NCBI RefSeq assembly: GCF_900110705.1 | Contig: NZ_FOEJ01000001.1 | Span: 627,501-691,500, forward strand | Direction: 5' to 3' | From: Loktanella sp. DSM 29012 | Lineage (GTDB): Bacteria; Pseudomonadota; Alphaproteobacteria; Rhodobacterales; Rhodobacteraceae | DNA length: 64,000 nt | Shown: piece by piece, positions 25,662 through 34,785 of the stretch | Layout of the letters: each line of letters starts with the position of its first letter | How positions within the stretch are numbered: position 1 is the stretch's first letter | Notes under the pieces: model-generated | The model's database searches: none | What the model was told of the DNA's origin: nothing | The model's input: only the letters and a program-made list of their open reading frames with translations | Translations under genes and position numbers: made by a program

Positions 25662-28490
25662 CTACCCTTGCGCCCGTTCCGCGCCACGGTCAATGGCGTG
25701 ACGCAGCTTGGCTGTCAGCGCCTCGCGCTTGGACTCCGAATGGAACTTCAGCCCGGTGATGTCCTTGACGTAAAAGGTATCGACAGCCTGTTCGCCGTAG
25801 GTCGCGATTACGGCGGACGAGATGTAGACGTTGGCATTCGCCAGCGTGCGGGTCAGATCATACAGCAGGCCGGGGCGGTCACGGGTATCCACCTCGATGA
25901 TCGTGTAGATTTCGGACCCGTCGTTGTCGAATGTGATAACCGTCGGCACCCGGAATGCTCGCATCCGGACCGGCAAAACATCCCGATCCTTGAGTGCGGT
26001 GCTTGCCACGACTTCGCCCATCAGGGTGCGCTGGATCATGGAACGCAGACGCGGCAGGCGCGCTTCTTCGTAGGGGCTGCCGTCGGCGTCCTGAATCCAG
26101 AAGGCCGCTGTCGCATAACCGTCCTTGGACGTGTAGGTGCGCGCGTCCACGATATTTGCACCGACCAGCGCCAAGGCGCCGTTCATCCGGCTGAACAGGC
26201 CCGGATGGTCCACCATCGCAAAACAGGCGCGGGTCGCATCCCTGTCATGGTCCAGCGTCAGGTCCACCCGGATTTCGCTGTCCGAGATGGCGTGCAGCAG
26301 ATTGGCGAAAACGACATGTGTCGTCAGCGGCAAACCCTGCCAATAGGGCCCGTAGTGACGGTTCATTTCGGTTTTCAGATCAGCGGCGTCCCAGTCCGCC
26401 AATGCGTCGCGCAATGCCCGTTTGGCCACCGTTTCGCGGGTTTCGCGGCTGAGGTCTTCCAGCCCGTTGTCCAGTGCGTCACGCGTTGCCGAATACAGGT
26501 TGCGCAGCAGCACGGCCTTCCAGTTGTTCCAGGTGCCGGGGCCCACGCCACGAATGTCGCAGACCGTCAGCAACAGCAGCAGGTCCAGACGCTCCTTGGA
26601 TTTTACCGCCTTCGCAAAGCCGCGCACAGTGCGCGGTTCGGAAATGTCGCGTTTCTGTGCGGTGTCCGACATCAGCAGGTGATTGCGGATCAGCCATTCG
26701 ACCGTTTCGCATTCCTTTTTCGAGAGCCCCAAGCGCGGCGCGACCTTGCGCGAAATGCGTGCGCCCAGCACCGAATGATCCTCTGGTCGGCCCTTGCCGA
26801 TGTCATGCAGCAACAGCGCGACATATAGGACCTTGCGATTGACGCCGGCCTCGATGATCTGCGAGGCGACTGGCAATTCCTCGACCAGTTCGCCGCGTTC
26901 GATGCGCGACAGGTGGCTGATGACCTGGATGGTATGCTCGTCCACGGTATAGCTGTGATACATGTTGAACTGCATCATCGCCACGATCGGTGCGAATTCC
27001 GGCATAAACGTCGCCAGCATGTTCAATTCGTTCATGCGGCGCAGCGCGCGTTCGGGGTTGCCGTATTTCAGCATCAACCGCATGAAAATGCGGTTCGCCT
27101 CTGGATCCGCACGGACCGTGTCATCGATCAGGTGCAGGTTGGCTGCAATCAGTCGCATCGCGTCTGGGTGCATCAATGTGCCTGTGCGCATCGCTTCTTC
27201 AAAGATGTGCAGCAGGTTCAGCGGATCGGCCAGAAAGGTCTTGGGTCCCGAAACCGTCAGGCGGTTGTGCTTGATCGCAAAGGGCGGTTTCGTCTTGGGC
27301 TTGCGGGTCAGCAGACGCTCCAGCATCGGTGCCGCCTTGGCGTGGGTGCGTTCCTGCGCGGTCAGGAAAATGCGCGTCAGATCGCCCACCATGGTTGCAT
27401 GCCGGAAATAGGCCTGCATGAAATGCTCGACGCCGCGCCGCCCCGCGCGGTCCTGGAACCCCATCGCATCGGCCACCTGGACCTGCATATCGAACGTCAG
27501 TTGGTCCTGCGCGCGTCCGGCAATCAGATGCAGATGACAGCGCACGGCCCACAGGAATTCATGGGCCTGACGAAAGGTTTCGTATTCGTCCTGGGTAAAG
27601 ACCTTGTGCTTGACCAAGTCCGACGCGTCCTGCACGCCGTGGATGTATTTCCCGATCCAATACAGCGATTGCAGGTCGCGCAGGCCGCCTTTGCCTTCCT
27701 TGACGTTGGGCTCGACCATGTAGCGCTGGCCGCCCTGCTTCTTGTGGCGCTGACCGCGTTCTTTCAGCTTGGCCTCGATGAAATCGGGGGCTGAGGATTT
27801 GAACAGATCGGACCACAGCCGATCGCCCAGCGTCACGGACAGGTCGGCGTCGCCGGTCAGAAAACGGTATTCCACCAGACTCGTCCGGATGGTGTAGTCC
27901 TCGCCGGCCAGCCTCAGGCAATCCTTGATCGTGCGGCTGGCGTGACCGACCTTCAGCTTGAGATCCCAGAGCATGTAGAGGCTGGATTCGATGACCGCCT
28001 CGGCCCAGGGCGTGATCTTGTAGGGAGTCAGAAACAGCAGGTCGACATCGGAATAGGGTGCCATTTCCCCGCGACCGTAGCCGCCCACGGCGATTACGGA
28101 CAACCGCTCGCCTTCGGTCGGATTGGGGTTGGGGTGCAGGCGGTTGCGGGCCACGTCCAGCACCGCGCAAACAAGACAATCGGTCAGCCAGCTGTAAGCG
28201 CGTGTCGTGGGGTTGGCGCGAAACGGATGATCCAGAAATGCCGCGCGGATTGCGGCGCGCCCGTTCTTTTGCGCATCCTTGAGAATGCCGACAACAGCTG
28301 TGCGCAACGCGCGGTCATCAACTGCGTTCTCGCTCGCTGCTGCAATCTGGTCTGCGACGGCGGGGGCATCGAAAATCGACGACGCCGGCAGGATCAGATC
28401 CTCCGGCGTCGTGTTCAGTCCGGTCGGCGCGGGCCTAGCTGCCAGCACGGCCAAAGCTGCGCGGTGCGTTTTCAAGGATGACGACGGCAT
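25662..28490 (-). CDS. glnD: Bifunctional PII uridylyltransferase/uridylyl-removing enzyme
   Basis: Nitrogen sensor (up to 942 residues) that uridylylates PII proteins when glutamine is low and removes UMP when it is high. Domains in order: nucleotidyltransferase with VGGYGRGEMAPYSDVDLLFL; PII-uridylyltransferase helical region; HD hydrolase with LLHDIGKGRPEDHS; two C-terminal ACT domains (from about residue 740) that bind glutamine. The ATG at 28490 overlaps the end of the upstream lipoprotein gene by 56 bases, so a later GTG or TTG start (for example 28448) is possible. It is followed by murJ. Very secure as glnD. Confidence 0.96.
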   Translation of the reverse strand: MPSSSLKTHRAALAVLAARPAPTGLNTTPEDLILPASSIFDAPAVADQIAAASENAVDDRALRTAVVGILKDAQKNGRAAIRAAFLDHPFRANPTTRAYSWLTDCLVCAVLDVARNRLHPNPNPTEGERLSVIAVGGYGRGEMAPYSDVDLLFLTPYKITPWAEAVIESSLYMLWDLKLKVGHASRTIKDCLRLAGEDYTIRTSLVEYRFLTGDADLSVTLGDRLWSDLFKSSAPDFIEAKLKERGQRHKKQGGQRYMVEPNVKEGKGGLRDLQSLYWIGKYIHGVQDASDLVKHKVFTQDEYETFRQAHEFLWAVRCHLHLIAGRAQDQLTFDMQVQVADAMGFQDRAGRRGVEHFMQAYFRHATMVGDLTRIFLTAQERTHAKAAPMLERLLTRKPKTKPPFAIKHNRLTVSGPKTFLADPLNLLHIFEEAMRTGTLMHPDAMRLIAANLHLIDDTVRADPEANRIFMRLMLKYGNPERALRRMNELNMLATFMPEFAPIVAMMQFNMYHSYTVDEHTIQVISHLSRIERGELVEELPVASQIIEAGVNRKVLYVALLLHDIGKGRPEDHSVLGARISRKVAPRLGLSKKECETVEWLIRNHLLMSDTAQKRDISEPRTVRGFAKAVKSKERLDLLLLLTVCDIRGVGPGTWNNWKAVLLRNLYSATRDALDNGLEDLSRETRETVAKRALRDALADWDAADLKTEMNRHYGPYWQGLPLTTHVVFANLLHAISDSEIRVDLTLDHDRDATRACFAMVDHPGLFSRMNGALALVGANIVDARTYTSKDGYATAAFWIQDADGSPYEEARLPRLRSMIQRTLMGEVVASTALKDRDVLPVRMRAFRVPTVITFDNDGSEIYTIIEVDTRDRPGLLYDLTRTLANANVYISSAVIATYGEQAVDTFYVKDITGLKFHSESKREALTAKLRHAIDRGAERAQG

Positions 28491-29637
28491 TGTTCCGCAC
28501 CGTTGCGACAGACAGGGCGCGTTCGTTCGTGCCGTCGGCGCGCAGCCTGAACACGCCCGAGGTTCCCATGAAGCCCTGGCGTTGCGTCAATGCCGCCTTG
28601 GTCAGTGCGTCGGACCGGCCCTGGGCCACCAATGCGCCGATGGCTGCGATTCCGTCATAGGCGAGACCTGCGAGGGGGTGGGGCTGACCGCCGTAGACGC
28701 TGCTGTAGCGCGCCTCGAAGTTGCTGGACATGGCGCGATCAGGCACCGCGAACAGCCCGCCCTGAAGACCGGGCAGCGCCAGCGCCTGCGGTGCTGCATC
28801 CCAGCGCGTCAGACCCAGATACCGTGTGTCCGCAGGGTTGATCCCGGCCTCTGGCAGGGCTGTCGCCAACAACGGCAGGTCGGCATTGACACCTGCCGTC
28901 AGGAACACGGCGTCGGCACCGTTTGATTTGACCGTGGCTGCGACTTGCCCGGCAGATGCGGTGATGCCCTGCTGGCTCAGCGGATAGCTGGCGATACCTG
29001 CCACGCTGGCACCATTTGCCTGAACCGCACGGGCGATCGCATCACGACCGACCTGTCCGGCCAGATCGTCACCGTGCACGATGCCGATCCGGCTGATGCC
29101 CTGACCGCTGGCATAACGCACCAGGCGGTCGGCTGTGTTTTCAAAGGTTGCCCCAAGGACGAAAACGTTGCCGCCCGCGATGGTGGTGTTGTTCGAAAAG
29201 GCCAGCACATTCACATTGCGCGGTGCCACGGCGACACCTGCGGCATTGGCCGCGTCGGCGAACAGCGGGCCCAGAATGATCTTGGCGCCTTCGTCCACGG
29301 CACGGGTGGCGACGGCCGCCGCCTGCGCCGAATCGGACCCCGAGTTGTAGACCCGCAGGTCGATGCTGACTCCGTCGAGGTCGCTGATCGCCATGCGCGC
29401 CGCGTTTTCGAGGCTGGAGGCAATCGCCTGATTTGCGCCCTGCGTGGATCCGCCGGGCACCAGCAAAGCCACCTGAACAGGTGCACTTGCGTCAATGGTC
29501 TGGCCGGTGTCCTGCGTCATGCCGACGGTGCCGACGGGGACACAGGCACCCATCCACATCAATCCAACGGTTGCAGTCACATAGGCGGCAGCACGGCGCA
29601 ACCGTGATGTCATCAATGAAGGGGCGGCAGCGGTCAT
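28435..29637 (-). CDS. Penicillin-binding protein activator-like lipoprotein
   Basis: A 400-residue protein of the periplasmic-binding-protein-like fold found in LpoA-type penicillin-binding protein activators and branched-chain amino-acid-binding relatives. The start at 29637 has AGGA eight bases upstream. A membrane-anchor stretch ends in a lipobox-like MGAC (Cys32), pointing to a lipoprotein. The body shows VALLVPGGSTQGANQAIASSLENAARMA, the typical first strand, and repeated Ala-rich helices. It lies upstream of glnD and murJ, so a link with cell-wall synthesis is reasonable. Its partner enzyme is not in the window. Confidence 0.85.
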   Translation of the reverse strand: MTAAAPSLMTSRLRRAAAYVTATVGLMWMGACVPVGTVGMTQDTGQTIDASAPVQVALLVPGGSTQGANQAIASSLENAARMAISDLDGVSIDLRVYNSGSDSAQAAAVATRAVDEGAKIILGPLFADAANAAGVAVAPRNVNVLAFSNNTTIAGGNVFVLGATFENTADRLVRYASGQGISRIGIVHGDDLAGQVGRDAIARAVQANGASVAGIASYPLSQQGITASAGQVAATVKSNGADAVFLTAGVNADLPLLATALPEAGINPADTRYLGLTRWDAAPQALALPGLQGGLFAVPDRAMSSNFEARYSSVYGGQPHPLAGLAYDGIAAIGALVAQGRSDALTKAALTQRQGFMGTSGVFRLRADGTNERALSVATVRNNAVVILENAPRSFGRAGS

Positions 29638-29752
29638 GGCAATTCCTAACATCTGTGGCGGGCGTTGCGGTATCGGCGTTGTCCTTAACGTCCATAGGCC
29701 GCATTGTCGCCCTTTAACGCTATCATAAGGCGAGAGCCGGACGGGTCTAGGC

Positions 29753-30631
29753 ATGAATCATCTCAACGTATCGCTGTCGGCAGGTTTGTATCTGGTCGCG
29801 ACACCCATCGGCACGGCGCGGGACATCACGTTGCGGGCGCTGGATATCCTTGCCAGTTGCGACATGATCGCGGCCGAGGACACCCGCACGGCGCGCAAGC
29901 TGATGGAGATTCACGGGATTCCCCTTGGGGATCGGCGGATCATCGCATTTCACGATCACAGTAGTGACGCCGCGGTGGCCCGTCTGGTCAACGCGATCCG
30001 GGACGGTGCATCGCTGGCCTGTGTGTCCGAGGCGGGCACGCCGCTGATTGCGGACCCCGGGTTCGAACTGGCCCGTGCCGTGCGCGCGGCGGGCCTGCCG
30101 GTCACGGCCGCCCCCGGCCCGTCTGCGGTGGTTACAGCGCTCAGCGTCGGTGACCTGCCGACCGACCGATTTGCGTTTTGCGGTTTTCTGCCCGCGGCAC
30201 CTGCGGCGCGGCTGGCAGAGCTGGTGGACCTGCGCGATCTGCCGTTCACGCTTGTTTTTTATGAATCACCCAAACGCATTCATGATTTCTTAGCTGCTGC
30301 GCGCGATGCTCTGGGAAGTGATCGTCAGGCAAGCGTTTGCCGGGAACTGACCAAAAAATTCGAGGAGGTGTCGACCGGGCGTTTGTCAGACCTGGTCGAT
30401 GCTTTTGATGGCCGCAACGTGAAGGGCGAAATCGTGGTTCTGATCGGCCGTGCGGGTGCTGTCGCGGTCGTCGAGGCCGATATCGAGGTTGCCTTGCGAC
30501 AGGCAATGCAGACCATGCGGGTCAAGGATGCGGCCACGGCCGTTGCCGGCGCGATGGGCCTGCCCCGCAGGCAGGTCTATCAGACGGCACTGCAACTGGG
30601 AAAGGATGAGGACGATGCAGGCAACCAATGA
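29753..30631 (+). CDS. rsmI: 16S rRNA 2'-O-ribose C1402 methyltransferase
   Basis: SAM-dependent tetrapyrrole-methylase-fold enzyme (292 residues) that methylates the 2'-O of C1402 in the 16S rRNA decoding centre. Hallmarks are GLYLVATPIGTARDITLRALDIL, AEDTRTARKL, VSEAGTPLIADPG and FYESPKRIHDFL, in the family order. It is divergent from the lipoprotein gene. The downstream yraN gene starts inside its last 17 bases, the classic rsmI-yraN pairing. Confidence 0.97.
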   Translation: MNHLNVSLSAGLYLVATPIGTARDITLRALDILASCDMIAAEDTRTARKLMEIHGIPLGDRRIIAFHDHSSDAAVARLVNAIRDGASLACVSEAGTPLIADPGFELARAVRAAGLPVTAAPGPSAVVTALSVGDLPTDRFAFCGFLPAAPAARLAELVDLRDLPFTLVFYESPKRIHDFLAAARDALGSDRQASVCRELTKKFEEVSTGRLSDLVDAFDGRNVKGEIVVLIGRAGAVAVVEADIEVALRQAMQTMRVKDAATAVAGAMGLPRRQVYQTALQLGKDEDDAGNQ

Positions 30632-31001
30632 TCGGACGCGGCAACATCGGGGGCGGTGCAACCACCTGGCGGGTGAGGCTGCGGAACATTCAGTGGCGAT
30701 GACCTATGATCGACGTGGCTGTGCGACGGCGGCCCGGCGCTGGCGTGGTCAGTCCGGTGAAATCGACCTGATCGTGCGGGACGGCGACACCATCGTTTTC
30801 GTCGAAGTCAAAAAGAGCCGCAGTTTCGCGCAGGCCGCCGCCCGTGTCACGCGACGACAGGCTGACAGAATCTGCCGTGCCGCGATGGAATATGTGGCAG
30901 GTGAACCCACCGGACAGCTGACCAGAATGCGATTCGATGTCGGTCTGGTCGATTCGGTCGGTGCCGTGCGCATCGTGCCGAATGCATTCGGTGGTTGGTA
31001 A
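30615..31001 (+). CDS. YraN family nuclease-fold protein (UPF0102)
   Basis: A 128-residue protein of the YraN family, which has a PD-(D/E)XK-like nuclease fold. The signature [19 protein letters not shown] is complete, with catalytic-type Glu, Asp and ExK residues. The start at 30615 overlaps the rsmI end by 17 bases and has GAGGA just upstream; earlier in-frame starts lie deep in rsmI and are rejected. The N-terminal [19 protein letters not shown] resembles the usual YraN helix. Function in DNA processing is suspected but unproven for the family. Confidence 0.88.
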   Translation: MQATNDRTRQHRGRCNHLAGEAAEHSVAMTYDRRGCATAARRWRGQSGEIDLIVRDGDTIVFVEVKKSRSFAQAAARVTRRQADRICRAAMEYVAGEPTGQLTRMRFDVGLVDSVGAVRIVPNAFGGW

Positions 31002-31069
31002 CGCGCCATTGCCGACCGCCCCTGCCTGCGCCATATCCCCATCAGGACCCGAACGCAGGAGCAGTGACC

Positions 31070-32014
31070 ATGTCGTTGAAAATCGCCTTTCAGATGGACC
31101 CGATCGGGCCAATTGATATCACCGCCGACAGCACCTTTCGGATAGCAGAAGAGGCGCAGGCGCGGGGGCATCAGTTGTTCTACTACACGCCGGACCGGAT
31201 CGCGTTCGACACGGGGCGCGTGACGGCGCGCGGCTGGCCGCTGACGGTCCGTCGTGAAAAGGGTAACCATTTCTCGCTGGGTGACGAGACAACCGTCGAT
31301 CTGGCCGATTTTGACGTGGTTTGGCTGCGGCAGGATCCGCCATTCGACATGGGATATATCACGACCACCCATCTGCTTGACATGATTCACCCTGATACAC
31401 TTGTGGTGAATGATCCGTTCTGGGTGCGTAACTACCCTGAAAAACTGCTTGTCCTCGAATTCCAGGATCTCACGCCGCCCACGATGATTGCGCGTGACCT
31501 TGACACGCTCAAGGCGTTTCGGGCGACGCACGGCGATGTCATTCTCAAGCCGCTCTACGGCAACGGCGGTGCGGGCGTGTTCAAACTGGGCCAGTCTGAC
31601 GGCAACCTTGCATCCCTGCACGAGCTGTTTTCCGGCATCAATCGCGAGCCGTTGATCATGCAGAAATTCCTGCCCGCCGTCACCAAGGGTGACAAGCGCG
31701 TCATTCTCGTCGATGGCGAACCTGTCGGCGCAATCAACCGCGTGCCGGCCGCAGGCGAGACGCGGTCGAACATGCACGTCGGCGGCCGTCCCGAAAAGGT
31801 GGAACTGACGGACCGTGACCGTGAAATCTGCGCGCGGATCGGGCCGCTGTTGCGCGAAAAGGGCCAGATTTTCGTAGGCATCGATGTGATTGGTGACTGG
31901 TTGACGGAAATCAACGTGACCTCGCCAACCGGAATTCAGGAACTCGAACGCTTTGACGGAACCAATGTCGCCGCCAAGATATGGGAAGCGATCGAGGCCC
32001 GTCGCCTAGCGTAG
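31070..32014 (+). CDS. gshB: Glutathione synthetase
   Basis: ATP-grasp ligase (314 residues) joining gamma-glutamylcysteine and glycine to give glutathione. The start at 31070 ([16 protein letters not shown]) is the family N terminus, with GCAGGAG upstream. The ATP-grasp core shows [12 protein letters not shown], the metal-binding [17 protein letters not shown] is intact, and IQELERFDG ends the domain. It follows yraN by 68 bases. The glutathione-degrading ChaC-type gene lies 1 kb downstream. Confidence 0.97.
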   Translation: MSLKIAFQMDPIGPIDITADSTFRIAEEAQARGHQLFYYTPDRIAFDTGRVTARGWPLTVRREKGNHFSLGDETTVDLADFDVVWLRQDPPFDMGYITTTHLLDMIHPDTLVVNDPFWVRNYPEKLLVLEFQDLTPPTMIARDLDTLKAFRATHGDVILKPLYGNGGAGVFKLGQSDGNLASLHELFSGINREPLIMQKFLPAVTKGDKRVILVDGEPVGAINRVPAAGETRSNMHVGGRPEKVELTDRDREICARIGPLLREKGQIFVGIDVIGDWLTEINVTSPTGIQELERFDGTNVAAKIWEAIEARRLA

Positions 32015-32968
32015 GCGCGGGGCTGGGCCCAAGGGCAGGGGCCCCAGCATCATGTCCCCCCCGGCAAATGTCAGCGGCAGTTGCAGATTGTCGCTGCCAC
32101 CCGACAGCATCCGCAACCCGCTGGTCAGCGCAGGCAACAAATTGGGTGGCACCACCCCCGCACCGTTCGCCAGCGCGAGCATGTCGCGCCAGTTCGCGAC
32201 CTGCAACAGGATCCGTCCGTCTGGATAGCCCCTAGCATCAACCGTCACCTCACCCGCGCCGGCCAGGCGCAGTGATCCCCAGCTCAGGTCGATTTCGCTG
32301 ATCGTCAGGGTCTCGAGCAGCGGTGGTTGCGTCGGCGCGGTGCGGTCAATTGGTCGGTCAAGGACCGCCGTGATGTCGGCTGTCAGCTGTGCGGCCGTGT
32401 CAGGCAGGCCCGCCAGCGGCAGGACGGGGATGATATCGGTCAGGCTGACATAGCCTTCATAGGTGTTTGCCGCCGGGCCCGCCGGACGCATCGCGATCAA
32501 TGCCGCCCCCGTGGTCGCCTGCCAGCCTGCATCGGAACGGATGTTCAGGGTGGCCGCCTCAGCCGTCAGCGCCTCGAACGCGAGTGACGGCGAGGCCGCG
32601 ACCTTGACGTTGGCGCGCAGGTTTTCCGAGCCGATCGCAAGCACCTGTTGGCCCAGGCGCAGCGTCTGCTCTGGTGGCAATGTGGCGATCACGCTGTTGG
32701 GCCGATAGCTGAGGGCTACGGTCTGCACGACACGTGCCCGCCATTCGACGAAATCGGACGGACTGCGCACAGCCACGTTCGTTGCGGTGACGTCGAACCG
32801 CGATGGAAACCCGGACGTGTCGAGCGTTTCGGCATCGATATCCCAGCCGCGTGTTTCGGCTGCACTCATCGCTGAGTCCAGTCCGCTGTTCAGACCCTGG
32901 GTAGCGATGAACCAATAACCCGAATAAAGCGCGCTCAGCGCCAGAAACACAACCAACAAAGCCTTCAT
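32006..32968 (-). CDS. DUF2125 exported protein
   Basis: A 320-residue DUF2125 protein. The true start is 32968 ([20 protein letters not shown]), preceded by GAGGGTGAG; in-frame sequence further upstream to 33682 covers the divergent ChaC-like gene and is rejected. The N terminus is a signal anchor. The rest is beta-rich with repeated hydrophobic strands, as in AsmA/YdgA-like lipid-domain proteins of the envelope. It overlaps the 3' end of gshB by nine bases, convergently. Function unknown; periplasmic or membrane-anchored. Confidence 0.85.
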   Translation of the reverse strand: MKALLVVFLALSALYSGYWFIATQGLNSGLDSAMSAAETRGWDIDAETLDTSGFPSRFDVTATNVAVRSPSDFVEWRARVVQTVALSYRPNSVIATLPPEQTLRLGQQVLAIGSENLRANVKVAASPSLAFEALTAEAATLNIRSDAGWQATTGAALIAMRPAGPAANTYEGYVSLTDIIPVLPLAGLPDTAAQLTADITAVLDRPIDRTAPTQPPLLETLTISEIDLSWGSLRLAGAGEVTVDARGYPDGRILLQVANWRDMLALANGAGVVPPNLLPALTSGLRMLSGGSDNLQLPLTFAGGDMMLGPLPLGPAPRLR

Positions 32969-33031
32969 GATCTCACCCTCGCCATCGCTGCCCCTGCGGT
33001 TTATAGCGCAGGCAAAGAAAGGACCACCCGC

Positions 33032-33562
33032 ATGAGTCTTTGGGTTTTTGGGTATGGATCGCTGTTGTGGAAAACCGGGTTCACCCCGGTAGAACAACGT
33101 CGTGCGGTGCTGCGCGATTATCACCGCAGTTTCTGCATGCTGTCGATCCATCACCGGGGCACCGTTGCAGAACCGGGCCTTGTTCTGGCGCTGGATGCGG
33201 TGCCGGGTGCGATCTGCACAGGGGTGGCATTTCGCGCCGCCGACGCAGAGGCGGACGCCGTTCTGGCGATGCTGCGCGAACGCGAATTGATCTCTTCGGC
33301 CTATGTCGAACACGAGTTGACGCTGGAAACGGCTGAGGGACCATTGCAATCGCTCGCTTATGTGATCGACCCGGTCCATGAACAATACGTGCAGCTGGAT
33401 CTGGAAACACAGGCGCATATGATCGCGCGGGCGGTGGGGGGCATGGGGCCGAACCCTGATTACCTGTTCAACACGGCGGCCCTGCTGGACCAGATGGGGA
33501 TCGCTGATCCCGACATGGTGTGGCTGTCCACACGGGTCCGTGCGTTGATCGGGCAGGATTAA
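33032..33562 (+). CDS. ChaC-like gamma-glutamylcyclotransferase
   Basis: A 176-residue gamma-glutamylcyclotransferase of the ChaC type, which cleaves glutathione to 5-oxoproline and Cys-Gly. The substrate loop VFGYGSLLWK at the N terminus and the catalytic Glu region in AMLRERELISSAYVE are present. The C-terminal half contains YVIDP and the ARAVGGMGPNPDYLFNT block typical of ChaC. AGGA lies nine bases before the ATG. It is close to gshB, suggesting both glutathione synthesis and turnover are encoded locally. Confidence 0.9.
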   Translation: MSLWVFGYGSLLWKTGFTPVEQRRAVLRDYHRSFCMLSIHHRGTVAEPGLVLALDAVPGAICTGVAFRAADAEADAVLAMLRERELISSAYVEHELTLETAEGPLQSLAYVIDPVHEQYVQLDLETQAHMIARAVGGMGPNPDYLFNTAALLDQMGIADPDMVWLSTRVRALIGQD

Positions 33563-33620
33563 TCGTTTCCAGCCTGTCATTTGCCCGTTAGGCTGCGCAA
33601 AACAGAGCAGGACCAGCCCC

Positions 33621-34784
33621 TTGTCCGAAGACCGCAAACCCAGGCTAGAACCACAGTTTTCCCAACCCGTCCGGCAGATCACGTCGATGTTGATCGTGCT
33701 GGCGCTGGTGGCGGCCGGTCTCTATGTCAGCTACCCGCAGATGCGCGGCATCTTTCTGTCGAACCCCTATCTGAACGGCGCGATCCTGTTGGTGTTCGTC
33801 ATCGGCGTCTATTCGACCTTTGCGCAGGTCTATCAGCTGATGAAATCCGTTGAATGGATCGAAGGCTTTGCCGCGGGCCGGTCCGGGCATCACCTGACCA
33901 AGGCCCCGTCGCTGCTGGCTCCGCTGGCGACATTGCTGCGGTCGGTCGGCAAACGGATGCAGATCAGTGCCACGTCCAGCCGGTCGATCCAGGATTCCGT
34001 CGCACAGCGCATCGACGAGGATCGCGAGATCACGCGCTATATCGGCAATACGCTGATTTTTCTGGGCCTTTTGGGAACGTTCTATGGGCTCGCCACCACA
34101 GTTCCGGCGTTGGTGGACACCATTCGGTCCCTGTCACCGGCCGATGGCGAAAGCGGTGAGGACGTGTTCGGCCGGTTGCAACAGGGACTCGAAAGCCAGC
34201 TTGGCGGTATGGGGACGGCCTTTTCGTCGTCACTGCTGGGACTGGCGGGGTCGTTGATCGTCGGTTTGCTGGAATTGTTCGCAGGCCATGGGCAAAACCG
34301 GTTTTACCGCGAGCTGGAGGAATGGCTGTCCACCATCACGCGTCTTGGTTTTGCCAGTGGCGAAGAGGGCAATAACGAGGACAGCGCGATGCTGTCCGCC
34401 TTTGCCGAACATATGAGCACGCAACTGGACGCGATGGAGGCGATGTTCGCCCGCGCCGAAAATACGTCACGCGAGGCGGATGAACACCTGAGCCAGTTGG
34501 CGCGCACGATCGACCGTCTGGTGGATGCGCAACGGGGCACGGGAACGGACGCAGCATTGCTGACCCGCATTGCCGAAGGCCAGGAACGCCTGATCGCCAA
34601 GCTGGAGGACGGCGGCGTCGACGGTCTGGATGCAGAAAGCCGGATGCGCTTGCGGTCGATGGATACGCAGATGCTGCGCCTGACCGAGGAAATGGTGTCA
34701 GGCCGTCAGGAACTGATCGGCGAATTGCGCAGCGAGCTGGCGCAACTGACGCGGGCGATCCGACAGACCCGCAAGGAGGGCTGA
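33621..34784 (+). CDS. MotA/TolQ/ExbB-like proton-channel protein
   Basis: A 387-residue inner-membrane protein with four membrane segments at about residues 22-37, 51-69, 141-163 and 196-222. The third has FLGLLGTFYGL and the fourth GMGTAFSSSLLGLAGSL, the conserved pore motifs of MotA/ExbB/TolQ channels. A cytoplasmic region of about 165 residues (222-387) is charged and coiled-coil-like. The start is TTG, with AGGA about nine bases upstream. It is followed after one base by the MotB/OmpA-like gene. It is predicted to use the proton gradient to drive movement in its partner; the task is unknown. Confidence 0.9.
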   Translation: MSEDRKPRLEPQFSQPVRQITSMLIVLALVAAGLYVSYPQMRGIFLSNPYLNGAILLVFVIGVYSTFAQVYQLMKSVEWIEGFAAGRSGHHLTKAPSLLAPLATLLRSVGKRMQISATSSRSIQDSVAQRIDEDREITRYIGNTLIFLGLLGTFYGLATTVPALVDTIRSLSPADGESGEDVFGRLQQGLESQLGGMGTAFSSSLLGLAGSLIVGLLELFAGHGQNRFYRELEEWLSTITRLGFASGEEGNNEDSAMLSAFAEHMSTQLDAMEAMFARAENTSREADEHLSQLARTIDRLVDAQRGTGTDAALLTRIAEGQERLIAKLEDGGVDGLDAESRMRLRSMDTQMLRLTEEMVSGRQELIGELRSELAQLTRAIRQTRKEG

Positions 34785-34785
34785 C

